64,000 bases of DNA from Andeanibacterium fulvum (GCF_037154085.1 NZ_JBANRM010000001.1:992001-1056000), one strand, 5' to 3'; positions 9,005-17,614 are shown, counted from the first letter of the stretch. A program made the numbers and translations. Notes: generated by a model not told the origin, from the sequence alone.

Positions 9005-9265
9005 TTAATCCCCTTCGGAAGCCGCCATCAGATCCATCAGGTTGCGCGCGGCCTCGCGATCGGCCTCGTCCTTGAAGGCGACATCGAGATCGGGCGCCTG
9101 TCCCAGCATGTAGAGCAAGCTCCACAGCGCAAACCGCCGCGCCCGATCCGTCTCCAGCCCGAAATCGACCCGCATCCGGTCAAGCCCATCGGCCTGAACC
9201 GCGGGCGACACCTGCGAAAGGTCCGAAGTGCCGAAATAGCGGCGAAGCTGGTCGTCCAAATCCAT
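9005..9265 (-). CDS. Conserved small hypothetical protein (86 aa)
   Basis: An 86-residue acidic protein beginning MDLDDQLRRYFGTSDLSQVS, then mainly helical, with SLLYMLGQAPDLDVAF in the second half. No signal peptide or metal motif. I do not recognise a named family. It lies 53 bp downstream of map on the same strand, with a REP element at the map 3' end between them. It could be cotranscribed with map. Confidence 0.6.
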   Translation of the reverse strand: MDLDDQLRRYFGTSDLSQVSPAVQADGLDRMRVDFGLETDRARRFALWSLLYMLGQAPDLDVAFKDEADREAARNLMDLMAASEGD

Positions 9266-9316
9266 CCGCCATGCCTAGCGACATAGGCTGGGAAAGGGAA
9301 TGGTGGGCCGCCCCAT

Positions 9317-9344
9317 CGTCATCCCAGCTTTCGCTGGGATGACG
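9317..9344. repeat. REP-like hairpin overlapping the 3' end of map
   Basis: Perfect 12-bp arms (CGTCATCCCAGC and its complement) around a 4-base TTTC loop. The map stop codon lies inside the left arm, so this repeat encodes the last residues of the Map protein. Confidence 0.85.
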
Positions 9345-10140
9345 TATAGGAAACCTTATCCCTTCCCCCCATCCCGCGCTCATCCGCGCGCAAGGTCAGT
9401 ACCTCGACCCCGGTCGCGGTAACCGCCACCGTATGTTCGAACTGCGCGGAGAGCGATCCGTCGCGGGTTACCACGGTCCAGCCGTCATCTTCGGTTCGCA
9501 CGGCCCGGCGGCCCTGGTTGAGCATCGGCTCGATAGTGAAGGTCATGCCTTCGCGCAGGGTCATTCCGGTGCCGGGGCGGCCGAAATGGAGCACTTGCGG
9601 GTCTTCATGCATTTCCCGGCCTATGCCGTGGCCGCAATATTCGCGCACCACGCTATAGCCGTATTTCTTCGCGTGGCGTTCAATCGCGGCGCCGATATCG
9701 CCCAGCCGCGCGCCGGGGCGAACAGTGCGGATGCCTTGCCACAGCGCCTCATAGGTTCCCCGAACCAGTCGCTTCGCGGCCGGATGGACTTCCCCCACCA
9801 GGAAGGTCTTGCTGGAATCCGCGATATAGCCGTTCTTCTCCAGCGTGATGTCGAGATTGACGATATCGCCGTCCTTCAACACATCCACCGCCGAGGGGAC
9901 ACCGTGGCAGACCACGTCGTTCACTGAGGAATTGAGCACGAAGGCGAAGCCATATTGCCCCTTGCTGGCGGGGCGGGCCTCCAGATCGTCGACTATGAAG
10001 CGCTCCACCAGCGCGTCGATCTCGAGCGTGGATTTACCCGCCAGTGGAGTGCGGTCGAGCATTTCGAAAACGGAAGCGAGCAGACGGCCGGATTGGGCCA
10101 TCAGCGCCAATTCCTCAGGCTGCTTGATCATGCGCCACAT
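9319..10140 (-). CDS. map: Type I methionine aminopeptidase
   Basis: Removes the initiator Met from new proteins in the cytoplasm. The 273-residue product carries the metal and substrate residues of the family: His in VVCHGVPS, the Asp pair in VNLDITLEKNGYIADSS, His in GHGIGREMHED, Glu in FTIEPML and Glu in QFEHTVAV. The start is ATG 10140 or ATG 10131 (MIKQPEEL, the more canonical N-terminus). It overlaps the end of the ParD-like gene upstream by about 16-26 bp. The last eight or so codons (TSSQRKLG and stop) are supplied by a REP hairpin, so the native C-terminus has been replaced or extended. Confidence 0.95.
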   Translation of the reverse strand: MWRMIKQPEELALMAQSGRLLASVFEMLDRTPLAGKSTLEIDALVERFIVDDLEARPASKGQYGFAFVLNSSVNDVVCHGVPSAVDVLKDGDIVNLDITLEKNGYIADSSKTFLVGEVHPAAKRLVRGTYEALWQGIRTVRPGARLGDIGAAIERHAKKYGYSVVREYCGHGIGREMHEDPQVLHFGRPGTGMTLREGMTFTIEPMLNQGRRAVRTEDDGWTVVTRDGSLSAQFEHTVAVTATGVEVLTLRADERGMGGRDKVSYTSSQRKLG

Positions 10141-10339
10141 CTGCCAGCGGTGGAGGCGAAACGCCTGCGGAGTTCAATTCCCGCTCCATGATCTGGTTGA
10201 AGCTCAGCGTCGGATTGGTCTCGCACAGCATGCCGAGCCTGATCCAGAACGCCGCCTGCGCATTGATCGAGCGGCAGGACACCTTGCTCGCCCGGCGCAG
10301 TTGATCGTGCAGATCGTCGTCAATATTCACGATGCCCAT
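10115..10339 (-). CDS. ParD-like antitoxin-family protein, no toxin partner
   Basis: A 74-residue protein starting MGIVNIDDDLHDQLRRASK, followed by SRSINAQAAFWIRLGM-type sequence and NPTLSFNQIMEREL, the pattern of the ParD-like family (ribbon-helix-helix-like DNA binders). The ATG at 10339 is preceded by GGAG six bases upstream on the minus strand; an ATG four codons earlier (10351) lies inside a palindrome and has no ribosome site. No toxin gene (ParE/RelE) is next to it; the downstream gene is map, which it overlaps. It may be a solitary regulator, or autoregulated through the adjacent palindrome. Confidence 0.75.
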   Translation of the reverse strand: MGIVNIDDDLHDQLRRASKVSCRSINAQAAFWIRLGMLCETNPTLSFNQIMERELNSAGVSPPPLADVAHDQAA

Positions 10340-10350
10340 CGGGGTCTCCA

Positions 10351-10376
10351 TATACGATTCGTATATGGTTCGTATA
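10351..10376. promoter_or_regulatory. Palindrome upstream of the ParD-like gene (putative operator)
   Basis: A perfect 7-1-7 palindrome TATACGATTCGTATA at 10351-10365, and a further half-site TTCGTATA at 10369-10376, spaced exactly 11 bp (one helical turn) from the equivalent half-site at 10358. It lies 12 bp upstream of the chosen start, where an autoregulating ribbon-helix-helix protein would bind. Its use as an operator is inferred. Confidence 0.55.
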
Positions 10377-10396
10377 TTGGAAGAGGGCAGCAGTGA

Positions 10397-11332
10397 CTAG
10401 GGGCGAATGGGGCTTGGTTGCTGCACCGGCCTGCCCTGCCCGTCACGCAGGCGCACTTCGTCGGAAATCGCGGCGGTTTCCAGCCGGTCGAGCGCATCCT
10501 GTGCGGCGGCATAGCGCCGGGCGTCGGCGATCCAGCGCAAGGCATCCGGGCTATCCGCGCCGGGAAGGTTGCTCACTTCGGCCGCTGCCGCCGCGACGCG
10601 ACCGCTCTCGAGAAACAGATGCGCCCGCTCCATCCGCTTGAGCGGCTGGGGCGAAGGCGTCGCCTCATGCCGGACGACGAAGAGTTCGGAAAATTCGCGC
10701 TTAAGCCGTGCCCAGCTGATTTCGCTGCTGGACCTTCTGGTGAGATCCGGCGCCAAACCGTCCAGCCGGGCGACGAGTTGATCGAGGGTGACCGGGGACT
10801 TGGCCGCCTCGATCACTGTGCGCACGGCGTTGGGATGGGCATCGCCGAAACGCAGCTTGAGCTGATCGGCAAGGCTGCCCAGCGGCTGACCACGTTCGAT
10901 CGAACGGCGCGAGGCGAAGGCGACCAGCAAGGCTTCCGAGCGGGCAGCATTGCCGGCAACCGACTGCGCCTGCAGCGAAAGCTGGTCCAGCCGCTGCTCC
11001 ACCGCGACTACGCGCGCTTCGATCCCGCCCTGCTGCTGTGCGACCTGCTCCACCTTCTCTGCCGCCTGTGCGGCGGCCTGGGCATCGCTCGCGCTGGCGC
11101 CTGGCGTGGGTGCGGAGGCGAGGAGCGGCTGGCGGTCGGCTGGCTGGGATGTATCCTGGGCCGCGTCGCCGATGCCGGGCAGGAAATCGAGCCCGCCCTG
11201 CCATGCGACATAGCCCGTCGCCCCCACCCCGACGAGGAAGGAGACGAGCACGGCACCGATCAGCAAGCCGCTGCCACTGCCCCGGCGCTCAGGGCTGCGG
11301 GGCCGCGCCCGGCTGAGGAAATCTTCTTCCAT
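10397..11332 (-). CDS. Mitofilin-like (COG4223) inner-membrane protein
   Basis: A 311-residue protein with a short cytoplasmic N-terminus, one membrane helix (LLIGAVLVSFLVGVGATGYVA, about residues 23-43), a long Ala/Gln coiled coil (about 80-135, AAQAAEKVEQVAQQQGG onward) and a helical C-terminal domain. This layout and the position after hemC-hemD are typical of the alphaproteobacterial COG4223 proteins distantly related to mitochondrial Mic60. Those are thought to shape or link the inner membrane. It follows hemD on the same strand after 65 bp and is probably in its operon. Confidence 0.75.
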   Translation of the reverse strand: MEEDFLSRARPRSPERRGSGSGLLIGAVLVSFLVGVGATGYVAWQGGLDFLPGIGDAAQDTSQPADRQPLLASAPTPGASASDAQAAAQAAEKVEQVAQQQGGIEARVVAVEQRLDQLSLQAQSVAGNAARSEALLVAFASRRSIERGQPLGSLADQLKLRFGDAHPNAVRTVIEAAKSPVTLDQLVARLDGLAPDLTRRSSSEISWARLKREFSELFVVRHEATPSPQPLKRMERAHLFLESGRVAAAAAEVSNLPGADSPDALRWIADARRYAAAQDALDRLETAAISDEVRLRDGQGRPVQQPSPIRP

Positions 11333-11397
11333 ATCGTCCTTAGTCGACCCGGACAGTCCGCACCGTTAGTACTCTTATGGCACGGAACAATCCGGTT

Positions 11398-12096
11398 TCA
11401 ATGGCACATGTCCTGCGCAAGTGCCAATAGTGCAGCCTCATTGGGTGCTGCCGCGCTGCGGACCTGCGCCCAGCCCTGGCCCGCCGCCGCCGCGATACGC
11501 GGGCCCAGCGCGGCCAGCGCGATCCGCGCCTTGTCGACCCCAAGCCTTTCGCATTCGGCGGAAAAATGCCGTGCGGCCTCGGCCGAATAGAGCAGCACAA
11601 CGGGGCCTTCCTCACTGCCCTCCCGCAAGGCCAGTTCCAGTTCGGGCGACATCGGCAGGGCCGCGCTTTCATAAACGACGCGGGTCACCAGCACGATACC
11701 GAGCGGGGGATTGAGCGGCACATGCTTCTCCCCGGCAAGGCGCAGCAGCGTGAGCGGCCTTCCCGCGAGTCCGTCCAGCACCTGCTGCAACCCGCCTGTC
11801 CCCACGACTTCCAGCGGAAATCCTGCCCGCAGAGCCGCCTCGCCCGTTGCCACGCCCACGGCATAGACCGGCTTGGCCCTGAAGGCATCGAGCCCGGCCC
11901 CACCCAGACGTAGCGCATTGGCACTGCCGATCAGCAGCCCGTCGATCCCTTCCGGTGCCGGAGGCTCCCACGGCCGGGCACGCATTTCGAACAGGGGCCA
12001 GCCGGCCATGTCGAGCCCGACGGCAGCAGCTGCCGCCAGCGTATCTTCCATGCCCCTTACGGGCCGGATCACGATTGCGCGCTTCATGGCGGCCAT
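11398..12096 (-). CDS. hemD: Uroporphyrinogen-III synthase
   Basis: Closes hydroxymethylbilane into uroporphyrinogen III in haem and corrinoid synthesis. The 232-residue protein starts at 12096, where its ATG shares one base with the hemC stop (TGATG), so the two are translationally coupled. HemD sequences are poorly conserved; support comes from the length, the motif GLLIGSANALRL (equivalent to the usual FTSxNGV region), LLYSAEAARHF in the second half, and the gene order hemC-hemD-mitofilin-like that recurs in alphaproteobacteria. Confidence 0.88.
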   Translation of the reverse strand: MAAMKRAIVIRPVRGMEDTLAAAAAVGLDMAGWPLFEMRARPWEPPAPEGIDGLLIGSANALRLGGAGLDAFRAKPVYAVGVATGEAALRAGFPLEVVGTGGLQQVLDGLAGRPLTLLRLAGEKHVPLNPPLGIVLVTRVVYESAALPMSPELELALREGSEEGPVVLLYSAEAARHFSAECERLGVDKARIALAALGPRIAAAAGQGWAQVRSAAAPNEAALLALAQDMCH

Positions 12097-13040
12097 CAGC
12101 CTGCAGAACCGGTGAAATGCTGACGGATGGCGGGCGAAGCCCGGCGTAGCAATTCCGCCGCCAGCGCGGCAGGCGCATCCTCGTCGCCCGGAACGAAGCG
12201 GGCTTCGAATTCGACCCGCTCCACCCCGTCAGGGCTGAAGATCGCGGCGCGCATCGCCAGCAGGCCGCCTTCTTCGCGGCACAGGACCGCGATGGGGCTG
12301 TGGCAGGTACCGCCCAGCCCGGCGAGCAAGGCCCGCTCCGCCATCACCTGTGCGCGGCTGGGCGCGTGGTCGATCGCGGCAAGCAGGGCGCGGGTTTCCG
12401 CATCGTCAGCGTTGCATTCGATCCCGATCGCGCCCTGTGCCGGGGCCGGGAGCCATTGATCCACATCGAGCGGCGAGCCCACATGGCTCTCGCCCAGCCG
12501 GTTGAGCCCCGCAGCGGCGAGCAGGGTCACATCCGCCTCTCCCGCTTCCAGCCTGCCGAGGCGCGTCGCGACATTGCCGCGGAAGCTCACCACGCTGCAA
12601 TCGGGCCGCAAATGGAGCAATTGCGCCGCACGGCGCGGGGCGCTGGTGCCGATCCGCGATCCCGGTGCGAGTTCGGCAATCGAGGCCGCACCCACCAGCA
12701 CATCGCGCACATCCTCGCGCGGGAGGATCGCGGCGATGGTCAGCCAGTCGGGCCGCAAGGTCTCCACATCCTTCATCGAATGGACCGCCGCATCGATCAG
12801 GCCTTCATGCAGCCAGGCGTCGAGTTCCTTGGTCCACAGCGCCTTGCCGCCGATCTCCGCCAGCGGTCGGTCGAGCACCTTGTCCCCGCTGGCGAGCACG
12901 GGGACGAGTTCCACATCGGCCTCCTCCCAGCCATGGGCGGCGCACAGACGACGGCGGGTTTCCTCCGCCTGCGCCATGGCGAGCGGGGAGCGGCGAGTGC
13001 CGAGGCGGAGCTTCGGAGAAGGTGTTGCAGGAGCGTTCAT
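12096..13040 (-). CDS. hemC: Hydroxymethylbilane synthase (porphobilinogen deaminase)
   Basis: Condenses four porphobilinogens into hydroxymethylbilane in the cytoplasm. The 314-residue product shows LRLGTRRSPLAMAQAEE at the N-terminus, AAVHSMKDV, the arginine-rich GTSAPRRAAQL and the cofactor cysteine in LGGTCHSPIAV that carries the dipyrromethane. The start is ATG 13040 (MNAPATPSP). It is divergent from tsaD with a 46-bp gap, and runs into hemD with a one-base overlap. Confidence 0.96.
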   Translation of the reverse strand: MNAPATPSPKLRLGTRRSPLAMAQAEETRRRLCAAHGWEEADVELVPVLASGDKVLDRPLAEIGGKALWTKELDAWLHEGLIDAAVHSMKDVETLRPDWLTIAAILPREDVRDVLVGAASIAELAPGSRIGTSAPRRAAQLLHLRPDCSVVSFRGNVATRLGRLEAGEADVTLLAAAGLNRLGESHVGSPLDVDQWLPAPAQGAIGIECNADDAETRALLAAIDHAPSRAQVMAERALLAGLGGTCHSPIAVLCREEGGLLAMRAAIFSPDGVERVEFEARFVPGDEDAPAALAAELLRRASPAIRQHFTGSAG

Positions 13041-13086
13041 GGCAGTGGGTTGCCCTAAAGCGCATTTGCGTCCAGTGAAACCCCGG

Positions 13087-14121
13087 ATGAGGAGGATCCT
13101 TGGCATCGAATCCAGCTGCGACGAGACGGCGGCTGCACTGGTCGCGTCCGACCGGCGCATTCTTGCGCAACGTATCGCCAGCCAGGACGAGGAACATCGC
13201 CCCTATGGCGGTGTGGTGCCGGAAATAGCCGCGCGCGCGCATGCCGAGAAGCTCGCCCCCCTGATCGAGGCCACTTTGGCCGATGCGGGCATGACGCTGG
13301 ACGATGTGGATGCCATTGCCGCCACGGCCGGGCCGGGCCTGATTGGCGGGGTAATGGTCGGGCTGGTTTCCGCCAAGGCACTCGCCATGGCCACCGGCAA
13401 GCCGCTCTATGCGATCAACCATCTGGAAGGCCACGCGCTGAGCCCGCGCCTTGCGGATGAGAGCTTGCGCTACCCCTATGCGCTGCTGCTCGTTTCGGGC
13501 GGGCATTGCCAGATTCTGAAAGTGGCAGGCGTGGGCGAATATCGCCGCTATGCTACCACGATCGACGATGCGCTGGGCGAGGCTTTCGACAAGACGGCCA
13601 AGATTCTCGGGCTCGGCTACCCCGGCGGACCGAAGGTTGAAAAGCTGGCCCGCGAAGGTAACCCCAAGGGCGTGCCCCTGCCCCGCCCGCTGGTGGGTAG
13701 CGGGGAAGTGCATTTCTCCTTTGCCGGGCTCAAGAGCGCGGTCCTGCGCGCCAAGGAGAGCGGCAAGTATTCCGACGCGGATATCGCCGCCAGCTTCCAG
13801 CAGGCGGCCGTCGACTGCGTTGTCGACCGCTTGCGCATCGCTCTTCAGGAAATGGATGAAGTGACCGCGCTGGTCGTGGCCGGCGGGGTTGCCGCCAATT
13901 CCGCCATCCGCGCGGCGCTGGAAGGCGTCGCGGCAGAGTTCGGCCTGCCCTTCTCCGCCCCGCCCATGGCCTTGTGCACGGATAATGCGGCGATGATTGC
14001 CTGGGCGGGGCTGGAGCGGTTCGAGCCGGGCCATTCCGACCCGCTCGACATTGCCGCACGGCCGCGCTGGCCGCTCGATCCGGCGGCCGAGCCGGTACGC
14101 GGCGCGGGGGTCAAGGCGTGA
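13087..14121 (+). CDS. tsaD: tRNA N6-adenosine threonylcarbamoyltransferase TsaD
   Basis: Transfers the threonylcarbamoyl group to A37 of ANN-decoding tRNAs, with TsaB and TsaE. The 344-residue ASKHA protein starts MRRILGIESSCDET, has GGVVPEIAARAH, the metal-binding INHLEGHAL and the C-terminal nucleotide motif VAGGVAANSAIRAAL. The ATG at 13087 gives the canonical N-terminus; an in-frame ATG at 13039 would add 16 residues and would share bases with the hemC start on the other strand. The stop overlaps gpsA (GTGA). Confidence 0.96.
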   Translation: MRRILGIESSCDETAAALVASDRRILAQRIASQDEEHRPYGGVVPEIAARAHAEKLAPLIEATLADAGMTLDDVDAIAATAGPGLIGGVMVGLVSAKALAMATGKPLYAINHLEGHALSPRLADESLRYPYALLLVSGGHCQILKVAGVGEYRRYATTIDDALGEAFDKTAKILGLGYPGGPKVEKLAREGNPKGVPLPRPLVGSGEVHFSFAGLKSAVLRAKESGKYSDADIAASFQQAAVDCVVDRLRIALQEMDEVTALVVAGGVAANSAIRAALEGVAAEFGLPFSAPPMALCTDNAAMIAWAGLERFEPGHSDPLDIAARPRWPLDPAAEPVRGAGVKA

Positions 14122-15131
14122 CGTCAGGCAAGGTTAAGGGGGCGACCAATATCGGCGTGATCGGCGCAGGCGCCTGGGGCACGGCGCTGGCCCAGATGCT
14201 CGCCAGCGATGGCAGCGAAGTGCTGCTATGGGCACGCGAGGCGGCACTGGCTCAGGAAATCAACACGGCGCGAGTGAACAGCGCCTATCTCCCATCCGCA
14301 AGGCTCTCCCCCTCGATCCGCGCGACCAGCGAGATCGCGGAGGCGGCCGCGTGCGACATCCTGCTGATCGTCACCCCCGCCCAGCACATGGGCACGGTTT
14401 TGCGCAAACTCCCCCGCGCCCCGCGCGATCTGGTCCTGTGCAGCAAGGGGATCGAGGCTGGGACGGGCCGCCTTATGGCAGATGTCGCCCGCGATGCCGT
14501 GCCGGGTGCGGAAATCGCCGTCCTATCCGGCCCCACCTTCGCGCATGAAGTGGCCGCGGGCCTCCCCACTGCCGTCACGCTGGCCTGCAGCGGGGGTGAA
14601 GAACAGTGGGACAGGCTCGCGCCCGCCATCGCCCGGCCGAGCTTCCGCCCCTATTATACCGACGATGTCGTGGGTGCGGAGATCGGCGGCGCGGTGAAGA
14701 ACGTACTCGCCATTGCCTGCGGCGTGGTCGAAGGGCTGGGCCTCGGCCAGAATGCCCGCGCCGCCCTGATCGCGCGCGGCTATGCCGAAATGCTCCGCTT
14801 CGGCGAGGCTTTGGGCGCCAACTCCCATACTCTGGCGGGACTGTGCGGGCTGGGCGATCTCGTCCTCACCTGCTCCTCCACCTCCAGCCGCAATTTCTCG
14901 CTTGGCAAGGCGCTGGGCGAAGGGCAGCTTCCCGCCGCCCTGCTTGCCAATCGCCGCACTGTTGCCGAAGGCGCCTCCACCGCGCCGGTTCTGGTCGAAC
15001 GCGCGGCGCAGCTGGGCATCGCCATGCCCATTGCCGAGGCGGTCGAACGGCTGCTGGCCGGCGTTTCCGCACCGGAAGTCGTCTCGGACCTTCTCGCCCG
15101 TCCCCTGCGCGCCGAAGGACAGCTTGCTTGA
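14118..15131 (+). CDS. gpsA: NAD(P)H-dependent glycerol-3-phosphate dehydrogenase
   Basis: Reduces dihydroxyacetone phosphate to sn-glycerol 3-phosphate for phospholipid synthesis. The 337-residue protein has the Rossmann motif GVIGAGAWGTALAQ, the CSKGIE segment, GAEIGGAVKNVLAIACG with the catalytic Lys, and LCGLGDLVLTC. It starts with GTG at 14118, overlapping the tsaD stop in GTGA, and its own TGA overlaps the TTG of the next gene, so the three genes are coupled. Confidence 0.95.
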   Translation: MTSGKVKGATNIGVIGAGAWGTALAQMLASDGSEVLLWAREAALAQEINTARVNSAYLPSARLSPSIRATSEIAEAAACDILLIVTPAQHMGTVLRKLPRAPRDLVLCSKGIEAGTGRLMADVARDAVPGAEIAVLSGPTFAHEVAAGLPTAVTLACSGGEEQWDRLAPAIARPSFRPYYTDDVVGAEIGGAVKNVLAIACGVVEGLGLGQNARAALIARGYAEMLRFGEALGANSHTLAGLCGLGDLVLTCSSTSSRNFSLGKALGEGQLPAALLANRRTVAEGASTAPVLVERAAQLGIAMPIAEAVERLLAGVSAPEVVSDLLARPLRAEGQLA

Positions 15132-16642
15132 GTGCCGCCACGCATAATTCCGCGCCCGAAGGCGGCGACATCGCCGCTCTGGCCAAGGGCGGGCGAACAA
15201 ATTTCTTCGGTTTCCTGCTCCGCCTCGCGGCGCGCATGCCGTTCCTGTTCATCGCCGGCCGCCTCTATGGGGCCGAGGCACTGGGCCGCTTCGCCTATGC
15301 GCTCGTGGCCGTGGAACTGGCGGCACAATTCGCCGCCCTGGGCCAGAAGCGCGGACTGGCGCAGCAGCTTTCGCGCGGGGAGCAGCCCCCCGCCCACATC
15401 ATCGCCGACGGCATGGTGCTGAGCATCATCACGGGTTCCGCCCTGGCGGCCCTGCTGATGCTGTTCCCACACGTGATGTTCCCTTCCGGCGGGTTCACCC
15501 AGATCGACTGGCTGCTGCCGCTGGCAGTGATTCCCTTCACCCTGACCGACATCGCGCTGTCTGCCCTTGCCTATCGCTACGATATCGGCACCACGGTGAA
15601 GGCGCGTTCGGTAGTGGAGCCGTGGACCTTGTCGATCGCGGCGGCCGGCGCTTTCTTCTTCCTGCCGCATAGCGGGCTGGCGCTGGCCTATATCGCATCG
15701 ATCTTCGCCGCCGCGCTGACCGCTTTGATCCCGCTGTTCCGCGCCTATGGCATGCCTCATGGCTGGACCCCGCACCCTTTCCGCATCGGCAAGCTGGCCA
15801 TCGGCAATATTCCGCTGGCCGCCGCCGACGCGGTGGAATGGGGCACGCGCCGCATCGACATCGCGATCCTGGGCCAGTTCGCCACCCCCACGGCCGTGGG
15901 GGTCTATTGGGCGGCCCAGCAGGTCGCCAGCCTGCCTTCCAAGCTCAAGAGCAGCTTCGAGCCGATCCTGGGCCCGGTCATCACCCGCAACGTCATCGAG
16001 AAGAATTACGGCGCCATCGCCAAGCAGGTCTGCCAGGTCGGCTTCTGGATCACTGCGATGCAGGCCGGCGTGGCACTGGCACTGGGCATTCCGGGCGAGG
16101 CCGTGATGGGCCTCGTCGGCCCGGAATTCGTCGGCGGCACCGCCGCGCTCGCCTTCCTGCTGATCGCCGAAGTGGTAGCCGCCACGGCAGTCGTCTCCGA
16201 AGCCGCGCTGATCTACGTGGCGCGGATGAAGAACCTGTGGGTCTCGCTCACCACGATTTCGTTGCAGGCGGGGCTGACCGTGGCCTTCATGATGGCAGTA
16301 GACCGCTATAATTTGCCGGATTTCTATTATGCGGGCGGCGCAGCTCTGGCACTCGCACTGGCTTTGGGCTTCGCCTCCATCACCAAGGGCTTCATCCTCT
16401 CGCGCCTGCTGCGCGAGCCGGTGAACAACTGGCGCTGGGCACTCGTCTGGGCCGCGGCCCCTGCCATCGTCGTGGGCTGGATCGCCATCCAGCTGCCCGA
16501 ATGGCTGGAACTGAGCCTGGGCGTGCCGCTGATCCTGGGCGTCTATGGCTGGATGATCTGGAACAAGGGCTTCGGCCCGGAAGATCGCCTGCTGTTCCGC
16601 CGGAACGTTACGAAGAAAAAGACGGAAGAACCCCTAGGCTGA
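15128..16642 (+). CDS. Polysaccharide/lipopolysaccharide flippase-like membrane protein
   Basis: A 504-residue protein with about 12-14 hydrophobic segments and the opening GRTNFFGFLLRLAARMPFLF followed by YGAEALGRFAYA, as in Wzx/RfbX-type oligosaccharide flippases of the MOP superfamily. It would move lipid-linked glycans or precursors across the inner membrane. The start is TTG 15128, sharing bases with the gpsA stop; no ATG or GTG fits in frame upstream of the conserved region. The substrate is unknown. Confidence 0.8.
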   Translation: MSAATHNSAPEGGDIAALAKGGRTNFFGFLLRLAARMPFLFIAGRLYGAEALGRFAYALVAVELAAQFAALGQKRGLAQQLSRGEQPPAHIIADGMVLSIITGSALAALLMLFPHVMFPSGGFTQIDWLLPLAVIPFTLTDIALSALAYRYDIGTTVKARSVVEPWTLSIAAAGAFFFLPHSGLALAYIASIFAAALTALIPLFRAYGMPHGWTPHPFRIGKLAIGNIPLAAADAVEWGTRRIDIAILGQFATPTAVGVYWAAQQVASLPSKLKSSFEPILGPVITRNVIEKNYGAIAKQVCQVGFWITAMQAGVALALGIPGEAVMGLVGPEFVGGTAALAFLLIAEVVAATAVVSEAALIYVARMKNLWVSLTTISLQAGLTVAFMMAVDRYNLPDFYYAGGAALALALALGFASITKGFILSRLLREPVNNWRWALVWAAAPAIVVGWIAIQLPEWLELSLGVPLILGVYGWMIWNKGFGPEDRLLFRRNVTKKKTEEPLG

Positions 16643-16697
16643 GTTTTTTCCGGTTCGGGGATAGACCTCGACCTGCCCCGCGTGAATATAGGAGTTC

Positions 16698-17438
16698 ATG
16701 CTCCGCTCACCGCTGCTCCCGCTGGTCCTGGGTCTGGCCCTTATCGTGCTGCTTGCCTTCACCGGCGCGCGGCTGACCGGGCCTGCGCTTGCCGGGGACC
16801 TCTCACACAAGGCGCAGGCGGTTATTGCCAAGGCGGGCGGCACTGGCATTACCGCGCGCTTCAGCACTGCCAGCGGCCAGCCCAGCCGCCATCCGCTGCT
16901 GATCGGCGGCAAGGGGCTCAGCGACGCTTCGCGCGGGCAAGTGGCCCGCGCAATTGCCGCCATCCCCGGCGTGGGCGGCGTGCGCTGGGAAGACAGCTCT
17001 GCCCTCGCCTCCCGCGCGGCACCTGCCGAACGACCGCTCCATTGCGAGAACGATGTCGCAGCACTGCTCAGTTCCCGGTCCATCCGGTTCGAGGAAGGCT
17101 CCAGCCGGATCGACGCATCCAGCCTTGGCCTGCTGGACGAAGTGGCGGCGGCACTGCGCCCCTGCCTCGGCGCGATCATCGCGATCACCGGCCACACCGA
17201 TTCCTCCGGCCCCGAGCCGAGCAATCTCGCTCTCTCGCGCGAGCGGGCCAATGCCGTGCTGGCGGCGCTGGTCGGGCGCGGGATTCCGGCTGACGGGCTA
17301 CGGGCGAGCGGGGTCGGTTCAACCCTGCCGGTCGAGGGGCTCGATCCCACCGATCCGGCCAATCGCCGCATCGAATTTTCCGTGATCGAAAGCGTGCCCA
17401 TCAAACCCACGCCGGTCGATACGCCCGGGCCGCGATAG
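16698..17438 (+). CDS. OmpA-family envelope protein
   Basis: A 246-residue protein with an N-terminal hydrophobic segment (LLPLVLGLALIVLLAFTGA), a BON-like middle part (VGGVRWEDSS) and a C-terminal OmpA peptidoglycan-binding domain: ITGHTDSSGPEPSNLALS, then SRERANAVLAAL and ANRRIEFSV. It probably stays anchored in the inner membrane and binds peptidoglycan. A Cys pair (LHCENDV, RPCLGAI) may form a disulfide. Two small membrane-protein genes follow on the same strand. Confidence 0.8.
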   Translation: MLRSPLLPLVLGLALIVLLAFTGARLTGPALAGDLSHKAQAVIAKAGGTGITARFSTASGQPSRHPLLIGGKGLSDASRGQVARAIAAIPGVGGVRWEDSSALASRAAPAERPLHCENDVAALLSSRSIRFEEGSSRIDASSLGLLDEVAAALRPCLGAIIAITGHTDSSGPEPSNLALSRERANAVLAALVGRGIPADGLRASGVGSTLPVEGLDPTDPANRRIEFSVIESVPIKPTPVDTPGPR

Positions 17439-17497
17439 CGCCCTTGGCTCCGGGCACGGCAAGCCTTAGAGCCACCGCTGAAAGGAACGATGCGCCC

Positions 17498-17614
17498 ATG
17501 CCGATCTGGCTCGAATTGCTGGTGCTGCTGCTGGTCGTCTTCGCGGCGGGCATGGCGCTGGGCTGGGTGCTGTGGGGCGGTACGCCGGCCCCTGTCAGGG
17601 AGGACAAGGAATGA
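17498..17614 (+). CDS. Small membrane protein (38 aa)
   Basis: A short frame from ATG 17498 to TGA 17614, preceded by AAAGGAACG. The product MPIWLELLVLLLVVFAAG continues through one hydrophobic helix with a GxxLGWVLWGG end and a charged tail. The TGA is interlocked with the ATGATG of the next gene, whose product has a similar N-terminal helix, so the two may work together. Support is the ribosome site, the coupling and the clean single helix. Confidence 0.55.
   Translation: MPIWLELLVLLLVVFAAGMALGWVLWGGTPAPVREDKE

Noticed and set aside
10115..10339. Type II toxin-antitoxin pair
   Set aside because: Only the antitoxin-like gene is present; map follows directly and no ParE/RelE-like gene lies on either side.
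12502..13086. Extension of tsaD by about 195 codons upstream
   Set aside because: That part lies antisense to hemC and shows no TsaD homology; the canonical start MRRILGIESSCDET is at 13087.
16620..16697. Intrinsic terminator after the flippase gene (run of T near 16643)
   Set aside because: The T-run is present but no stable hairpin directly precedes it.
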